Shown here: positions 54,643-63,097 of the stretch, piece after piece
Numbering within the stretch: position 1 is the stretch's first letter
Layout: each line of letters opens with the position of its first letter
Assembly: GCA_900550105.1 (NCBI GenBank)
Contig: URQW01000001.1
Coordinates: 186,001-250,000, forward strand
Reading direction: 5' to 3'
DNA: 64,000 nucleotides
DNA from: an uncultured Pelosinus sp.
GTDB taxonomy: Bacteria > Bacillota > Negativicutes > UMGS1260
Notes under the pieces: model-generated
What the model was told of the DNA's origin: nothing
The model's database searches: none
The model's input: only the letters and a program-made list of their open reading frames with translations
Translations under genes and position numbers: made by a program

Positions 54643-54658
54643 ATGCAATTCGTTGCAT
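54643..54658. promoter_or_regulatory. Candidate activator site ATGCAATTCGTTGCAT
   Basis: A 16-bp dyad with perfect 6-bp arms between the divergent activator gene and the sigma-54 promoter. Further CAATTGC/TTGC motifs lie at 54577-54634, suggesting several half-sites. Confidence 0.5.
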
Positions 54659-54679
54659 TTCGTTCTTAAGTGAGGCGTT

Positions 54680-56551
54680 ATGGTAAAAATTCTATTTTTA
54701 ATTCCGTCTGAAGCGATGGTCACAGATATCCCGCAAGTTCTTTCCGCTTCTTCTCCCTCTATTATTTTAGAAATTATAAATCCCCGCGAAGCAACGGAGG
54801 TTGTCCAACAACATATTGCCAAAGGAGTGGAGATCGTAGCAGCCAGACCAGTTACTGCCACAGCCCTCCGAAAAGCGAACTTAAACATTCATGTTGTTAC
54901 GATTCCGATCACCAGCTTTGATATTATTAGAGCAATTAACGGCGCAAAGGTGCAGGGAAAAGCGATTGCCGTTGTCGCTCATGCCGCCATGGTATTAGGT
55001 ATTGATTTTTTAGCCAAAGAACTGGATGTAGAAATTCGCCACTATGTTACAAGCTACGGAGAAGATTACGAGCAAGTTATTCTCCAAGCAACCGCCGAAG
55101 GAGCTGAAGTCATTTTAGGCGGCGCTCTAGCTGTAAAAGCAGCCAAAAAGCACAATATTCCCTGTTCATTGATTCCTATCGGCAGCGAAAGTTTACTACA
55201 AGCCGCGCAGGAAGCGCTGCAACTACAAACAGCCTTGGATTTGGAGTCTGCCAAAAGAGGTTTTTTAACAACCATTCTCGACCATACCCGTGACGGCTTT
55301 ATTACGATTGATCAACAGCAGCATATTACAGCCTTCAATCCTATCGCCCAAAGAATCTTAAAGATTCATAAGAAAAACGTTTTGGGAAAACACTTGCAAG
55401 ACATTCTCCCGCAAATCCCCTTAGATGAAATTACTTCACAGCACAAAGCATCCGTACCAAAATTACTCGATATGAACAGTAATAAAATTTTATACGACTG
55501 CGTCCCCATTATTATTAAAGGCAAATCCTTCGGCTCGGTCATTACCTTACAGGAAACACGAAAAATCCAACAAATGGAAGCTATGATCCGTAAAGAAATC
55601 TACGCCCATGGCCATGTTGCCAAGTTCTATTTCGATAATATTTTCGGGCAGAGCCCAGCAATTATCAAAACCATCGAGGCAGCAAAGGATTTTGCAGCAA
55701 CCAATTCCAGCGTCCTCATTTTAGGCGAAACAGGAACAGGAAAAGAAGTATTTGCGCAAAGCATTCATAATGCCAGCAAACGTGCCAGCGGCCCCTTTGT
55801 CGCCATCAACTGTGCTTCACTGCCGGCCCAGCTGTTGGAAAGTGAGCTCTTCGGTTATGTCGGCGGTGCTTTCACCGGGGCCAATAAAGAAGGTAAGGCC
55901 GGTTTATTCGAGGTAGCCCACGGCGGCACACTTTTTCTCGATGAACTTGGCGAAATGGACTATATTAACCAGGGAAGACTCCTACGCGTTCTCCAGGAAA
56001 AAGCAGTTGTAAGGCTTGGCAGCTATAACGTAACGCCTGTCGATGTACGTTTGATTGCCGCGACTAATAAAAACCTAGAAAGTTTAGTAGCCGAAAATAA
56101 ATTCCGCTCCGATCTTTATTACCGTTTAAACGTACTTCGCTTAGAACTGCCGCCCCTCAAACAGAGGAAAAGTGATATTGCCCGTTATGCTCAAGAATTT
56201 CTCCAGGAATTTTCCCAAGAAAATCATAAAGACCTTACCTTACTGCCTGATGCGTTAAAATTTCTGGAGCAATATCCCTGGCCAGGAAATATTCGCGAGT
56301 GCCGTAATGTAATGGAGCGCCTTGCCGCCACAGTAAAAGCAGCTAAAATTGATAAATCCATTGTCACCGAAATGATTAAAGGCGCCCCAGTTCCCGCTCC
56401 TGTCGCCTCTACACGCGAACAACGTGTAAAAGCTGAAATTTTAGCCGCACTGGAGGAAACCAAGGGAAACTATACTGCTGCAGCTAAACACCTTGGCATC
56501 AATCGCACCACTTTATATCGCCGTATGGAAAGATTAAATATCACATATTAA
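54680..56551 (+). CDS. PrpR-type sigma-54-dependent activator
   Basis: 623 residues. The N-terminal PrpR_N sensor domain (about 1-190) has the [17 protein letters not shown] segment [16 protein letters not shown] and later [21 protein letters not shown] domain (about 200-310) follows, then the AAA+ domain with Walker [15 protein letters not shown] loop, Walker [10 protein letters not shown], and Fis HTH ([19 protein letters not shown]). It likely senses an organic acid or acyl-CoA and activates the divergent transporter/lyase/transferase operon through the sigma-54 promoter there. The ATG has GTGAGGCG upstream. Confidence 0.93.
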   Translation: MVKILFLIPSEAMVTDIPQVLSASSPSIILEIINPREATEVVQQHIAKGVEIVAARPVTATALRKANLNIHVVTIPITSFDIIRAINGAKVQGKAIAVVAHAAMVLGIDFLAKELDVEIRHYVTSYGEDYEQVILQATAEGAEVILGGALAVKAAKKHNIPCSLIPIGSESLLQAAQEALQLQTALDLESAKRGFLTTILDHTRDGFITIDQQQHITAFNPIAQRILKIHKKNVLGKHLQDILPQIPLDEITSQHKASVPKLLDMNSNKILYDCVPIIIKGKSFGSVITLQETRKIQQMEAMIRKEIYAHGHVAKFYFDNIFGQSPAIIKTIEAAKDFAATNSSVLILGETGTGKEVFAQSIHNASKRASGPFVAINCASLPAQLLESELFGYVGGAFTGANKEGKAGLFEVAHGGTLFLDELGEMDYINQGRLLRVLQEKAVVRLGSYNVTPVDVRLIAATNKNLESLVAENKFRSDLYYRLNVLRLELPPLKQRKSDIARYAQEFLQEFSQENHKDLTLLPDALKFLEQYPWPGNIRECRNVMERLAATVKAAKIDKSIVTEMIKGAPVPAPVASTREQRVKAEILAALEETKGNYTAAAKHLGINRTTLYRRMERLNITY

Positions 56552-56608
56552 ATAAAGAAGCAGCCAAATCAAGAGGTGCTATCCTCATTGATTTGGCTGC
56601 TTCTTTAT
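56551..56608. terminator. Terminator between activator gene and small membrane-protein gene
   Basis: AAAGAAGCAGCCAAATCA and its complement TGATTTGGCTGCTTCTTT form an 18-bp stem (plus an inner GAGG/CCTC), with T runs on both sides; it serves both convergent genes. Confidence 0.9.
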
Positions 56609-56625
56609 TTAGTTTAGCACATTTT

Positions 56626-56826
56626 TTAATAGCTGCCGTAAAAACCAAAAATAAAAACGACTAACAGCGCCACACCGATGCCTAATGAATAGGCAATTAG
56701 CTTTTTTTCGATTGGCTGAAGATCAAACCACTGCGCCTCCTGTTGTGCCATTTCCAGTTGGACAAAGTTTGAATCGTTTTTTGCCTCACTCACTGCCGCT
56801 GCCCTTACACTATAGTTGATCGCCAT
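56626..56826 (-). CDS. Small single-span membrane protein, partner of the YeiH-type carrier
   Basis: 66 residues. Polar N-terminal half, then PIEKKLIAYSLGIGVALLVVFIFGFYG with one transmembrane segment (about 46-62). It starts 24 bases after the carrier stop with AGGAGG upstream, so it is co-transcribed. Small single-span proteins next to carriers may be regulators or subunits; I know no name for this one. Confidence 0.75.
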   Translation of the reverse strand: MAINYSVRAAAVSEAKNDSNFVQLEMAQQEAQWFDLQPIEKKLIAYSLGIGVALLVVFIFGFYGSY

Positions 56827-56849
56827 GTAAAATGCCTCCTTTTCCTGCC

Positions 56850-58334
56850 TTATCCGCCAATGACAGGCGGTTTAATCCCATGATAAAACAACCAGGAAAC
56901 AAATAGCCCTACCCATAAAATGAACCCAAACAACGAGACGGAATATACTGCTACAATCTTGCCAACGCCAGCCTGCCAAAGATTTCTCACATTTGTAACA
57001 AGGCCGATCGAAAAGAAACATAAACTGAAAAAGATCATACGTAAAAGATTCGTTTGCCCAGCACCAGTATCAGCAGCTTTAATAATGGAAGGATCCAAAA
57101 TCCCCCACAACAGCAAAGCAAAAAAAGTAATAAAGAAGCCCAAAACAAATTTCGGGAATCTTTCCCAAATTTCTTTAGGCGATACCTTGCCGCTGGCGTT
57201 GCGGCCTTGCTGTTTATTTAAGCCATAGACAGACCAGATGACTGCTAGTAAAAAAGCCCAAATTCCAATAAAAATATCAATAAATAATTTTGTTGTCGTA
57301 GCTGCCATTAGAATCCAACCCTCTTGATATTGAACACCAAACTGGGTCAAGGCGCGACTGCGAATCAGCGCATCAGTAATGGCTCCGCTTGCCACAGCAC
57401 CGCCGTCACTTTTTACGGCAAGACCCATCCAAGCACCAGCCACCATCGGCTCATTTGTCAAGAATACAGCAGCAACCCAAGGTAAAAACAGCAGTTCTAC
57501 AGCCACAAAAACAATAATAATGGAAGCAAGAACCGTAGGAACAATTGGTCGGGAGCGAACCGCTCCGCCTGTCGCAATGGCCGCCGCTACACCACAAATA
57601 GAAATACCAGATGCCAGCGGTGCAGCCCATTCCGGCGTGAATTTAAAATATCGACGCGAAATAAAATATACAATCGGCCAATACAAAAGATAAGCTTCTA
57701 CAACAGCGCACAGCCCTCTAAAAATTATAGTTCCCGCCAAACTCATTGTACCGACGGTCTTGATCCCAATCGTAATTCCTAAGAGAATAATCCCTGTTTT
57801 TATATACCATTCGGGTCTGGCGGCCTCTGCCAAGAACCGCGCCGTCCGAGGAAAAAAGTTGCCAATGATAAGTCCGATAACTAAAGAAAAGACAAGTCCC
57901 AGTTCGCCAAGACTCAAAGACCAGCCGATTTTAAAAGCGCTCTGTTTATCTGGCGTAGCAGCAATATAAGCGAAATTCCCCAGAACGGTCGCAAAAAAAG
58001 TAATCCAATAGATAACCGTAAACCCAGCTGCAAAGCGCAGCGGTTTACTCCCCATAACCCAAGCCCCAATTGTCGTAATCAGTACTAGAAATAAATAGGT
58101 CGCAATCGCTGATCCTGAACCGCCAAGCACAGCAAAAGCCTTAGCATTCGGTTCAAATGCTTTTGCTGCATCAATCCATACATTGTGCTTACCAACCCAA
58201 CCTAATAAATCCCCGCCCCAAATCGGCGCAAGACCAAGCAAGAAAATAAATAGCCCTAACCAAACTGCCCACCAATCTTCGCTTTTCAGCAGAGGTTTCT
58301 GTTCGTAAAAAGATGGGTCTCCTTCACTTGACAT
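56850..58334 (-). CDS. YeiH-family putative anion (sulfate-type) exporter
   Basis: 494 residues, about twelve membrane helices, with the YeiH/UPF0324 core (ICGVAAAIATGGAVRSRP, FTPEWAAPLASGISICG, VKSDGGAVASGAI). It is longer than E. coli YeiH (about 350 residues) owing to an extended N-terminus with extra helices. The start at ATG 58334 has GAAGGAG upstream. The substrate is unproven; the family is annotated as sulfate exporter and may move sulfonates. A small membrane protein follows in the same operon. Confidence 0.85.
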   Translation of the reverse strand: MSSEGDPSFYEQKPLLKSEDWWAVWLGLFIFLLGLAPIWGGDLLGWVGKHNVWIDAAKAFEPNAKAFAVLGGSGSAIATYLFLVLITTIGAWVMGSKPLRFAAGFTVIYWITFFATVLGNFAYIAATPDKQSAFKIGWSLSLGELGLVFSLVIGLIIGNFFPRTARFLAEAARPEWYIKTGIILLGITIGIKTVGTMSLAGTIIFRGLCAVVEAYLLYWPIVYFISRRYFKFTPEWAAPLASGISICGVAAAIATGGAVRSRPIVPTVLASIIIVFVAVELLFLPWVAAVFLTNEPMVAGAWMGLAVKSDGGAVASGAITDALIRSRALTQFGVQYQEGWILMAATTTKLFIDIFIGIWAFLLAVIWSVYGLNKQQGRNASGKVSPKEIWERFPKFVLGFFITFFALLLWGILDPSIIKAADTGAGQTNLLRMIFFSLCFFSIGLVTNVRNLWQAGVGKIVAVYSVSLFGFILWVGLFVSWLFYHGIKPPVIGG

Positions 58335-58388
58335 AAAGCCACTCTCCTTCTCTTTAAAATGGTATTTGCTTATTTTTGAGAAAAATAA

Positions 58389-58423
58389 AAAGGCCAATGA
58401 ATGAAAATCATTCATTGGCCTTT
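58389..58423 (-). terminator. Terminator of the homocysteine methyltransferase gene
   Basis: AAAGGCCAATGAATGA and its exact complement enclose three bases; on the minus strand TTTTTATTTTTC follows. It separates the metabolic pair from the YeiH operon. Confidence 0.9.
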
Positions 58424-58494
58424 GGGTGTTCCAATCAGCTTAGAAATTACCATATCACACTATCGGTTTTTTGTCAACATTTTATACTTCCACT

Positions 58495-59427
58495 TTATTT
58501 TCTAGCCCAAGCCGCAATGCTGCGAATGTCTTGCGGTGTTGTGCGACAGCAACCGCCAATAATCCTGGCTCCTTGTTGATACCACTCATAGGCGCTGTCG
58601 CCGAAGGTACGGCCATCAGAACTGCCATGCCAAGTTTTATCCGTAGCATCATATTCTTCACCAGAGTTAGGATACAAAAGAATCGGTTTTGATGTATTGG
58701 CAGCAATCTCAGCAATCAACGAAGGGATATACTTAGGCGCGGTACAATTGATCCCAATCGCACTAACCTGTGGCTGTGTTTCCAGCCAAGCAGCACAATC
58801 AGCCACTCGTTCGCCACTGCTAATATGTAAGCCATCTTTTGCCGAAAAGCTAACCCAAGCCGACATTTCAGGATATTCCTTAAGCAACGTAGCCAACACT
58901 TTCGCCTCAGCTAAACAAGGAATCGTTTCGCAAGCCAAAAGATCCGGCCTACCTGCTATTAATAGCTCTAATCTCGGCTTATGAAAAGCAACCAGTTCAG
59001 CCTCGCCAATGGTATAATCGCCACGATACTCTGACCCATCTGCCAGGAAAGCGCCATAAGGTCCTACCGAAGCGGCTACTAAAGGTTTAGGACGCTGCTC
59101 CGTTTGATGTTCCGCCCAAAAAGCGTCACGAGCTTCCACTGCCAAATTGACTGCTAAGCGGATTAAATCAGCAGCCTCAGTTTGGCTAAAGCCTTTACGC
59201 ATAAAACCTTCGATGGAGGCTTGATAGCTGGCGCTGGTAGCGCAATCAGCTCCGGCTTTAAAATAGTCTAGATGGACTTTCTTGATCAATTCTGGCTGCT
59301 CAAACAAAACTTTAGCAGACCAAAGCTCATCATTCAAATTACAGCCATTTCGTTCTAATTCTGTAGCAAAAGCGCCATCTAGAATCATGACAGGAAATTT
59401 ATCTAAAATACTAGCGATAGGATTCAT
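58495..59427 (-). CDS. mmuM: Homocysteine S-methyltransferase
   Basis: 310 residues, cobalamin-independent homocysteine methyltransferase family. GINCTAPKYI contains the first zinc Cys and GGCCRTTPQDI the Cys pair. It makes methionine from homocysteine using S-methylmethionine or SAM. The preceding gene encodes an amino-acid-binding lipoprotein, 24 bases upstream, so uptake and use of S-methylmethionine is a reasonable guess. No S-box riboswitch was seen upstream. Confidence 0.93.
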   Translation of the reverse strand: MNPIASILDKFPVMILDGAFATELERNGCNLNDELWSAKVLFEQPELIKKVHLDYFKAGADCATSASYQASIEGFMRKGFSQTEAADLIRLAVNLAVEARDAFWAEHQTEQRPKPLVAASVGPYGAFLADGSEYRGDYTIGEAELVAFHKPRLELLIAGRPDLLACETIPCLAEAKVLATLLKEYPEMSAWVSFSAKDGLHISSGERVADCAAWLETQPQVSAIGINCTAPKYIPSLIAEIAANTSKPILLYPNSGEEYDATDKTWHGSSDGRTFGDSAYEWYQQGARIIGGCCRTTPQDIRSIAAWARK

Positions 59428-59451
59428 CGTTTTATCAACTCTCCTTGTACT

Positions 59452-60219
59452 TTATTTCGTCGGTTGCTTGCCAAACCATTTTACATAAATCTTATCATAT
59501 TCACCATTTTTCTTTAAATCGTCCAAGGCCGTATTCAGCTTAGCAATGAGTTCCGTATTGTTTTTGGCAGCAGCAATACCCAAATCTTCGGCATTCAGCT
59601 GAGTCCCCACCGTCTTGGTATCTTTACTACCTTCATGCGAAGTATAATACTCATTCACGGGAGCGTCATTAATTACAGCATCGACTCCGCCTGCGCGCAA
59701 TTCAAGAAACGCTTCGGCAATCGTATTAAACTCACGAATATTGGCGTCTTTAATCTTATGAGCTTCTTCCGCGCCAGTGGAACCAATGGACACGGCAATT
59801 CGCTTCCCTTCCAGATCTTTAAACGATTGAATCGTAGAATTATCTTTTTTAACAACAATTCCTAAACCAGCTTTATAGTAGGATTTCGAAAAACTAACTT
59901 TTTGCGCCCGTTCATCCGTAATTGTCATATCGGAAATGGCAATATCAATATTACCAGATTGCAATGCAGGAATCAAACCATCAAAATTAAGGTTATTGAT
60001 CGTTACTGAAAAGCCTGCCTGTTTAGCGATCGCTTTGATTAAATCAATATCAAAGCCCACATATTCTTTGGTCTTTTCGTCTTGAAAACCAAAGGGAGCA
60101 TAGGTTGCATCTGTGCCTACTTTCAATACTTTTTCTGAAGAAGCTTGTTTCCCGCAGCCACTTAGTCCAAGAATTACGATAAGACCAGTGAGAAATAACA
60201 ATACTGTTTTTTTTAACAT
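59452..60219 (-). CDS. Amino-acid ABC transporter substrate-binding lipoprotein
   Basis: 255 residues, family 3 solute-binding protein. The signal segment LLFLTGLIVILGLSGCGK ends in a lipobox (LSGC) at Cys about 22. The binding fold shows VGTDATYAPFGF, VGFDIDLIKAIAKQAG, ALQSGNIDIAISDMTITDER and INDAPVNEYY. It binds a polar amino acid or S-methylmethionine-like compound and hands it to a permease. No permease or ATPase gene is adjacent, so it must pair with one elsewhere. It is the first gene of a pair with mmuM. Confidence 0.93.
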   Translation of the reverse strand: MLKKTVLLFLTGLIVILGLSGCGKQASSEKVLKVGTDATYAPFGFQDEKTKEYVGFDIDLIKAIAKQAGFSVTINNLNFDGLIPALQSGNIDIAISDMTITDERAQKVSFSKSYYKAGLGIVVKKDNSTIQSFKDLEGKRIAVSIGSTGAEEAHKIKDANIREFNTIAEAFLELRAGGVDAVINDAPVNEYYTSHEGSKDTKTVGTQLNAEDLGIAAAKNNTELIAKLNTALDDLKKNGEYDKIYVKWFGKQPTK

Positions 60220-60250
60220 AGCCGACTCTCCTTTATGATCAATTTATAAA

Positions 60251-60288
60251 AAAAAGGCCAAAGTTACCGTAACGGTAGCTTTGACCTT
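60251..60288 (-). terminator. Terminator of cstA
   Basis: AAGGTCAAAGCTACCG pairs with CGGTAACTTTGGCCTT (two mismatches) followed by a T8 run on the minus strand, 72 bases after the cstA stop. Confidence 0.85.
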
Positions 60289-60360
60289 CAGATTTCTGAT
60301 CAGCCGAACAACTATGAAAATGATACTACATAGGGATATTCTCTGTCAATATTTCGATAC

Positions 60361-62163
60361 TTATTTTGCGTCTTCTACCAGTTTTGTCGAAATACCTTCG
60401 GCATGTTGCTGGCGAATGGAAATCCAAGTACGAACCGCATCAGCCACAACAAAGATGATGAGTACTATCATAATGGCACTAGCTGCTGCCAAGAGATAAT
60501 TGTTTTTCGGCAAATAGTTATCAACAATATTCAAATACCCAGCGGCAATTGTCGTGATGCCCAAGAAGGTCATGGGAATAATTGTCGTCCAAGTGTATTT
60601 GTCTTTACCCATTCTAAAGAGCACCGTCGTACCAATTGCCAAAGCCATGGTCGCTAGCAGCTGATTGGCTACACCGAAGAGCGGCCAAATGGTGGAAATG
60701 CTGCCGCCATATACAAGGTAGCCCCAAGCAAAACTCATTAAGGCACTAGAAATGACGATACCAGGGAACCAATGTACATCACCGAACGGTTTGTAGATTT
60801 TACCGCCAATATCTTGAATCAGATAACGACCAGCACGAGTTCCGGCATCAATCGTTGTTAAGATAAAGAGGGCTTCAAACATGATGGCAAAGTGATACCA
60901 GAAGGACATGAGACCTTTTAAACCAGGGATGTTGGAGAAAATATGAGCCATGCCAACAGCCAAGGAAACAGCGCCGCCAGGACGACCAGCAACATCTTCG
61001 CCCACCATCTGGCTAAGCTGATGCAATTCTACCGGAGTCATACCCAGTTTTGCGAAAGCTTCCACTGATACATTGATTGCAAAGTAATCGGCCGGAATCA
61101 TGCTAGTAGCTGCAATAAGAGCCATTAAGCCAACAAAGGACTCAGTCAGCATCGCACCGAAGCCGACAGCTTTCATATCCAGTTCGTTCGTAAGCATTTT
61201 CGGTGTTGTGCCCGCACTAACCATCGCATGGAAACCAGAAATAGCGCCGCAAGCAATCGTAATGAACACGAACGGCCAAACGGGACCAGGGATAATCGGA
61301 CCGCCGCCGCCAGCAAACTGCGATACAGCAGGCATATGCAGCGTAGGCTGTACAATAATAATGCCTAGGGCCAAAGCAGCAATCGTACCGACTTTCATGT
61401 ATGTTACCAAATAGTCGCGAGGAGCTAACAGCAGCCATACAGGAATCGTACAAGCAACGGCACCGTAAACAGCAAGGATAATACTGAGTTGAGTCCGTTC
61501 AAAGATAAAGTAAGGAGCCAATGAAGAATCCTGTACCCAAGAACCAGCAAATACAGCAAACAAAATCAAGGATACGCCGATAATCGTAGCTTCCCGAATC
61601 TGACCGGGACGCAAAAAGCGAAGATACACGCCGATAAACAGAGCAATCGGCAGAGTCATAAATACCGTAAAGGTGCCCCAAGGGCTGTGATAAAGCGCAT
61701 TAACTACGGCAATAGCCAAACCAGCCATCGTAATAATCAAGATAAAGAGTACAGCAATGGTGGTAGCCCAACCAGACGCTTTACTGATTTCCAGCTTAGC
61801 AATCTCGGCAATGGACTTGCCGCCATGACGAACTGAGCAAAATAGAACTACCATATCATGGACTGCACCACCAAGTACAGCGCCAATTAAGAGCCATAAG
61901 GTACCGGGAAGATAACCGAACTGCGCTGCTAGCACAGGACCAACTAGTGGGCCAGCGCCGGCAATTGCGGCAAAGTGATGTCCAAAAACTACAAATTTGT
62001 TAGTAGGCACGAAATCGCGGCCATCACTGTATTTCACAGCAGGTGTAACACGATTGCCATCAAGAGTAAGCACTTTCGCCGCCATAAAGGCGCCATAATA
62101 GCGATAGGCCAAAGTAAGAACGAGAGCAGCAATAATAACAAGATAAAGACCATTCATAACCAT
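60361..62163 (-). CDS. cstA: Carbon starvation protein A-type transporter
   Basis: 600 residues, about sixteen hydrophobic segments. The CstA signatures YKYSDGRDFVPTNK-like (KYSDGRDFVPTNKFVVFGHHFAAIAGAGPLVGP, in pieces) and GAVLGGAVHDMVVLF are present. CstA proteins import peptides or pyruvate; Firmicute members next to LytSR-type systems are often pyruvate or peptide carriers. A LytS/LytR-type two-component system is encoded directly upstream in the same direction and is the obvious regulator. Start ATG 62163 with GAGGAGG. Confidence 0.95.
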   Translation of the reverse strand: MVMNGLYLVIIAALVLTLAYRYYGAFMAAKVLTLDGNRVTPAVKYSDGRDFVPTNKFVVFGHHFAAIAGAGPLVGPVLAAQFGYLPGTLWLLIGAVLGGAVHDMVVLFCSVRHGGKSIAEIAKLEISKASGWATTIAVLFILIITMAGLAIAVVNALYHSPWGTFTVFMTLPIALFIGVYLRFLRPGQIREATIIGVSLILFAVFAGSWVQDSSLAPYFIFERTQLSIILAVYGAVACTIPVWLLLAPRDYLVTYMKVGTIAALALGIIIVQPTLHMPAVSQFAGGGGPIIPGPVWPFVFITIACGAISGFHAMVSAGTTPKMLTNELDMKAVGFGAMLTESFVGLMALIAATSMIPADYFAINVSVEAFAKLGMTPVELHQLSQMVGEDVAGRPGGAVSLAVGMAHIFSNIPGLKGLMSFWYHFAIMFEALFILTTIDAGTRAGRYLIQDIGGKIYKPFGDVHWFPGIVISSALMSFAWGYLVYGGSISTIWPLFGVANQLLATMALAIGTTVLFRMGKDKYTWTTIIPMTFLGITTIAAGYLNIVDNYLPKNNYLLAAASAIMIVLIIFVVADAVRTWISIRQQHAEGISTKLVEDAK

Positions 62164-62279
62164 TATTTTTTCCTCCTCTTAGAATCAATAAATTCGAAAC
62201 CGTAAGAATAATTCCACAATCCGTATTTTACTGTTTTTACTGAATCTTAACTACAAAAATCCTCTGAGGAGAAGAAAAA

Positions 62280-62306
62280 GCAGGCTCATCGGAAATATGA
62301 GCCTGC
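62280..62306 (-). terminator. Terminator after the LytTR regulator gene
   Basis: GCAGGCTCAT/ATGAGCCTGC stem with a 7-base loop, followed by TTTTTCTTC on the minus strand. cstA therefore has its own promoter downstream. Confidence 0.9.
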
Positions 62307-62338
62307 CAGTGGAAAAGAAAACAGCCGGAAATCTTGCT

Positions 62339-63097
62339 TTATTTCAGACCGAAAATCTCTTTGATCTCTTTGATTTTTGTTTTGCTTACAGGAATCTCAA
62401 CCGCACCAGCCGAGTTTACTTTAAGCCAATAGGTCCCTTTGAACCAGGGAATCACTTCTTTTACTTTATTCAAATTCACAATATAACTTTTATGAACCCG
62501 GAGTAGTTCTGTCCCTTTCGTCCGCTCCTCAATTTCTGCCAGCGTCCCCTGATAGCCATACTGCTCTTTAGCCGTAACCAGCGTAACAAGACCACCCTCT
62601 GTGGTCACATAGACAATGTCATCATAGTGAATCAACACAATCTTGCCATTTTTCTCAGCTGGCAGTTTGTTTAGCGCCACTTTCTGCGTTTCAATAGCCG
62701 CATCAATTCGCTGTCCCGCCGCCTGCCATTCCGCTGTTCGATATGTTTTCAACCGCTTAACAGCGGCATGAATCCGCTCTACTTCAAAAGGCTTTAACAC
62801 ATAATCGACAGCACCGATTTCAAATGCCTTAATGGCATAGTCGTCATAGGCTGTAGCAAAAATAACAAGAGTCTCCGGCAAAATCTTCCGAATCACAGCA
62901 GCTGCCTCTAAGCCGTTCATTCCGCGCATGGCAATATCCATAAAAACCACATGGGGCTTTAAATCAGCCGCTAGCGAAATCGCGGCTGCACCGCTGTCGG
63001 CCTGTCCTACTACGTCAATCCCACTCGCCAACGACAGCAGATAGACGAGTTCATCACGAGCTGGCGTCTCATCATCAACTACAAGTGTTCTAAGCAC
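62339..63097 (-). CDS. LytTR-family response regulator (LytR/BtsR type)
   Basis: 252 residues. Receiver domain with the phospho-Asp at about 55 (VVFMDIAMRGMNGLE), linker (about 125-155) and LytTR DNA-binding domain (about 155-250; IVYVTTEGGLVTLVTAKEQYGYQGTLAEIE, VHKSYIVNLNKVKEV). It overlaps the kinase gene by 8 bases. In E. coli the analogous BtsS/BtsR and YpdA/YpdB systems control CstA-like pyruvate carriers, which matches cstA next door. Confidence 0.94.
   Translation of the reverse strand: MLRTLVVDDETPARDELVYLLSLASGIDVVGQADSGAAAISLAADLKPHVVFMDIAMRGMNGLEAAAVIRKILPETLVIFATAYDDYAIKAFEIGAVDYVLKPFEVERIHAAVKRLKTYRTAEWQAAGQRIDAAIETQKVALNKLPAEKNGKIVLIHYDDIVYVTTEGGLVTLVTAKEQYGYQGTLAEIEERTKGTELLRVHKSYIVNLNKVKEVIPWFKGTYWLKVNSAGAVEIPVSKTKIKEIKEIFGLK

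Noticed and set aside
58389..58423. Palindrome near the YeiH gene considered as a riboswitch or operator
   Set aside because: A simple perfect stem with three-base loop and T run following the methyltransferase gene; no S-box or other conserved riboswitch elements.
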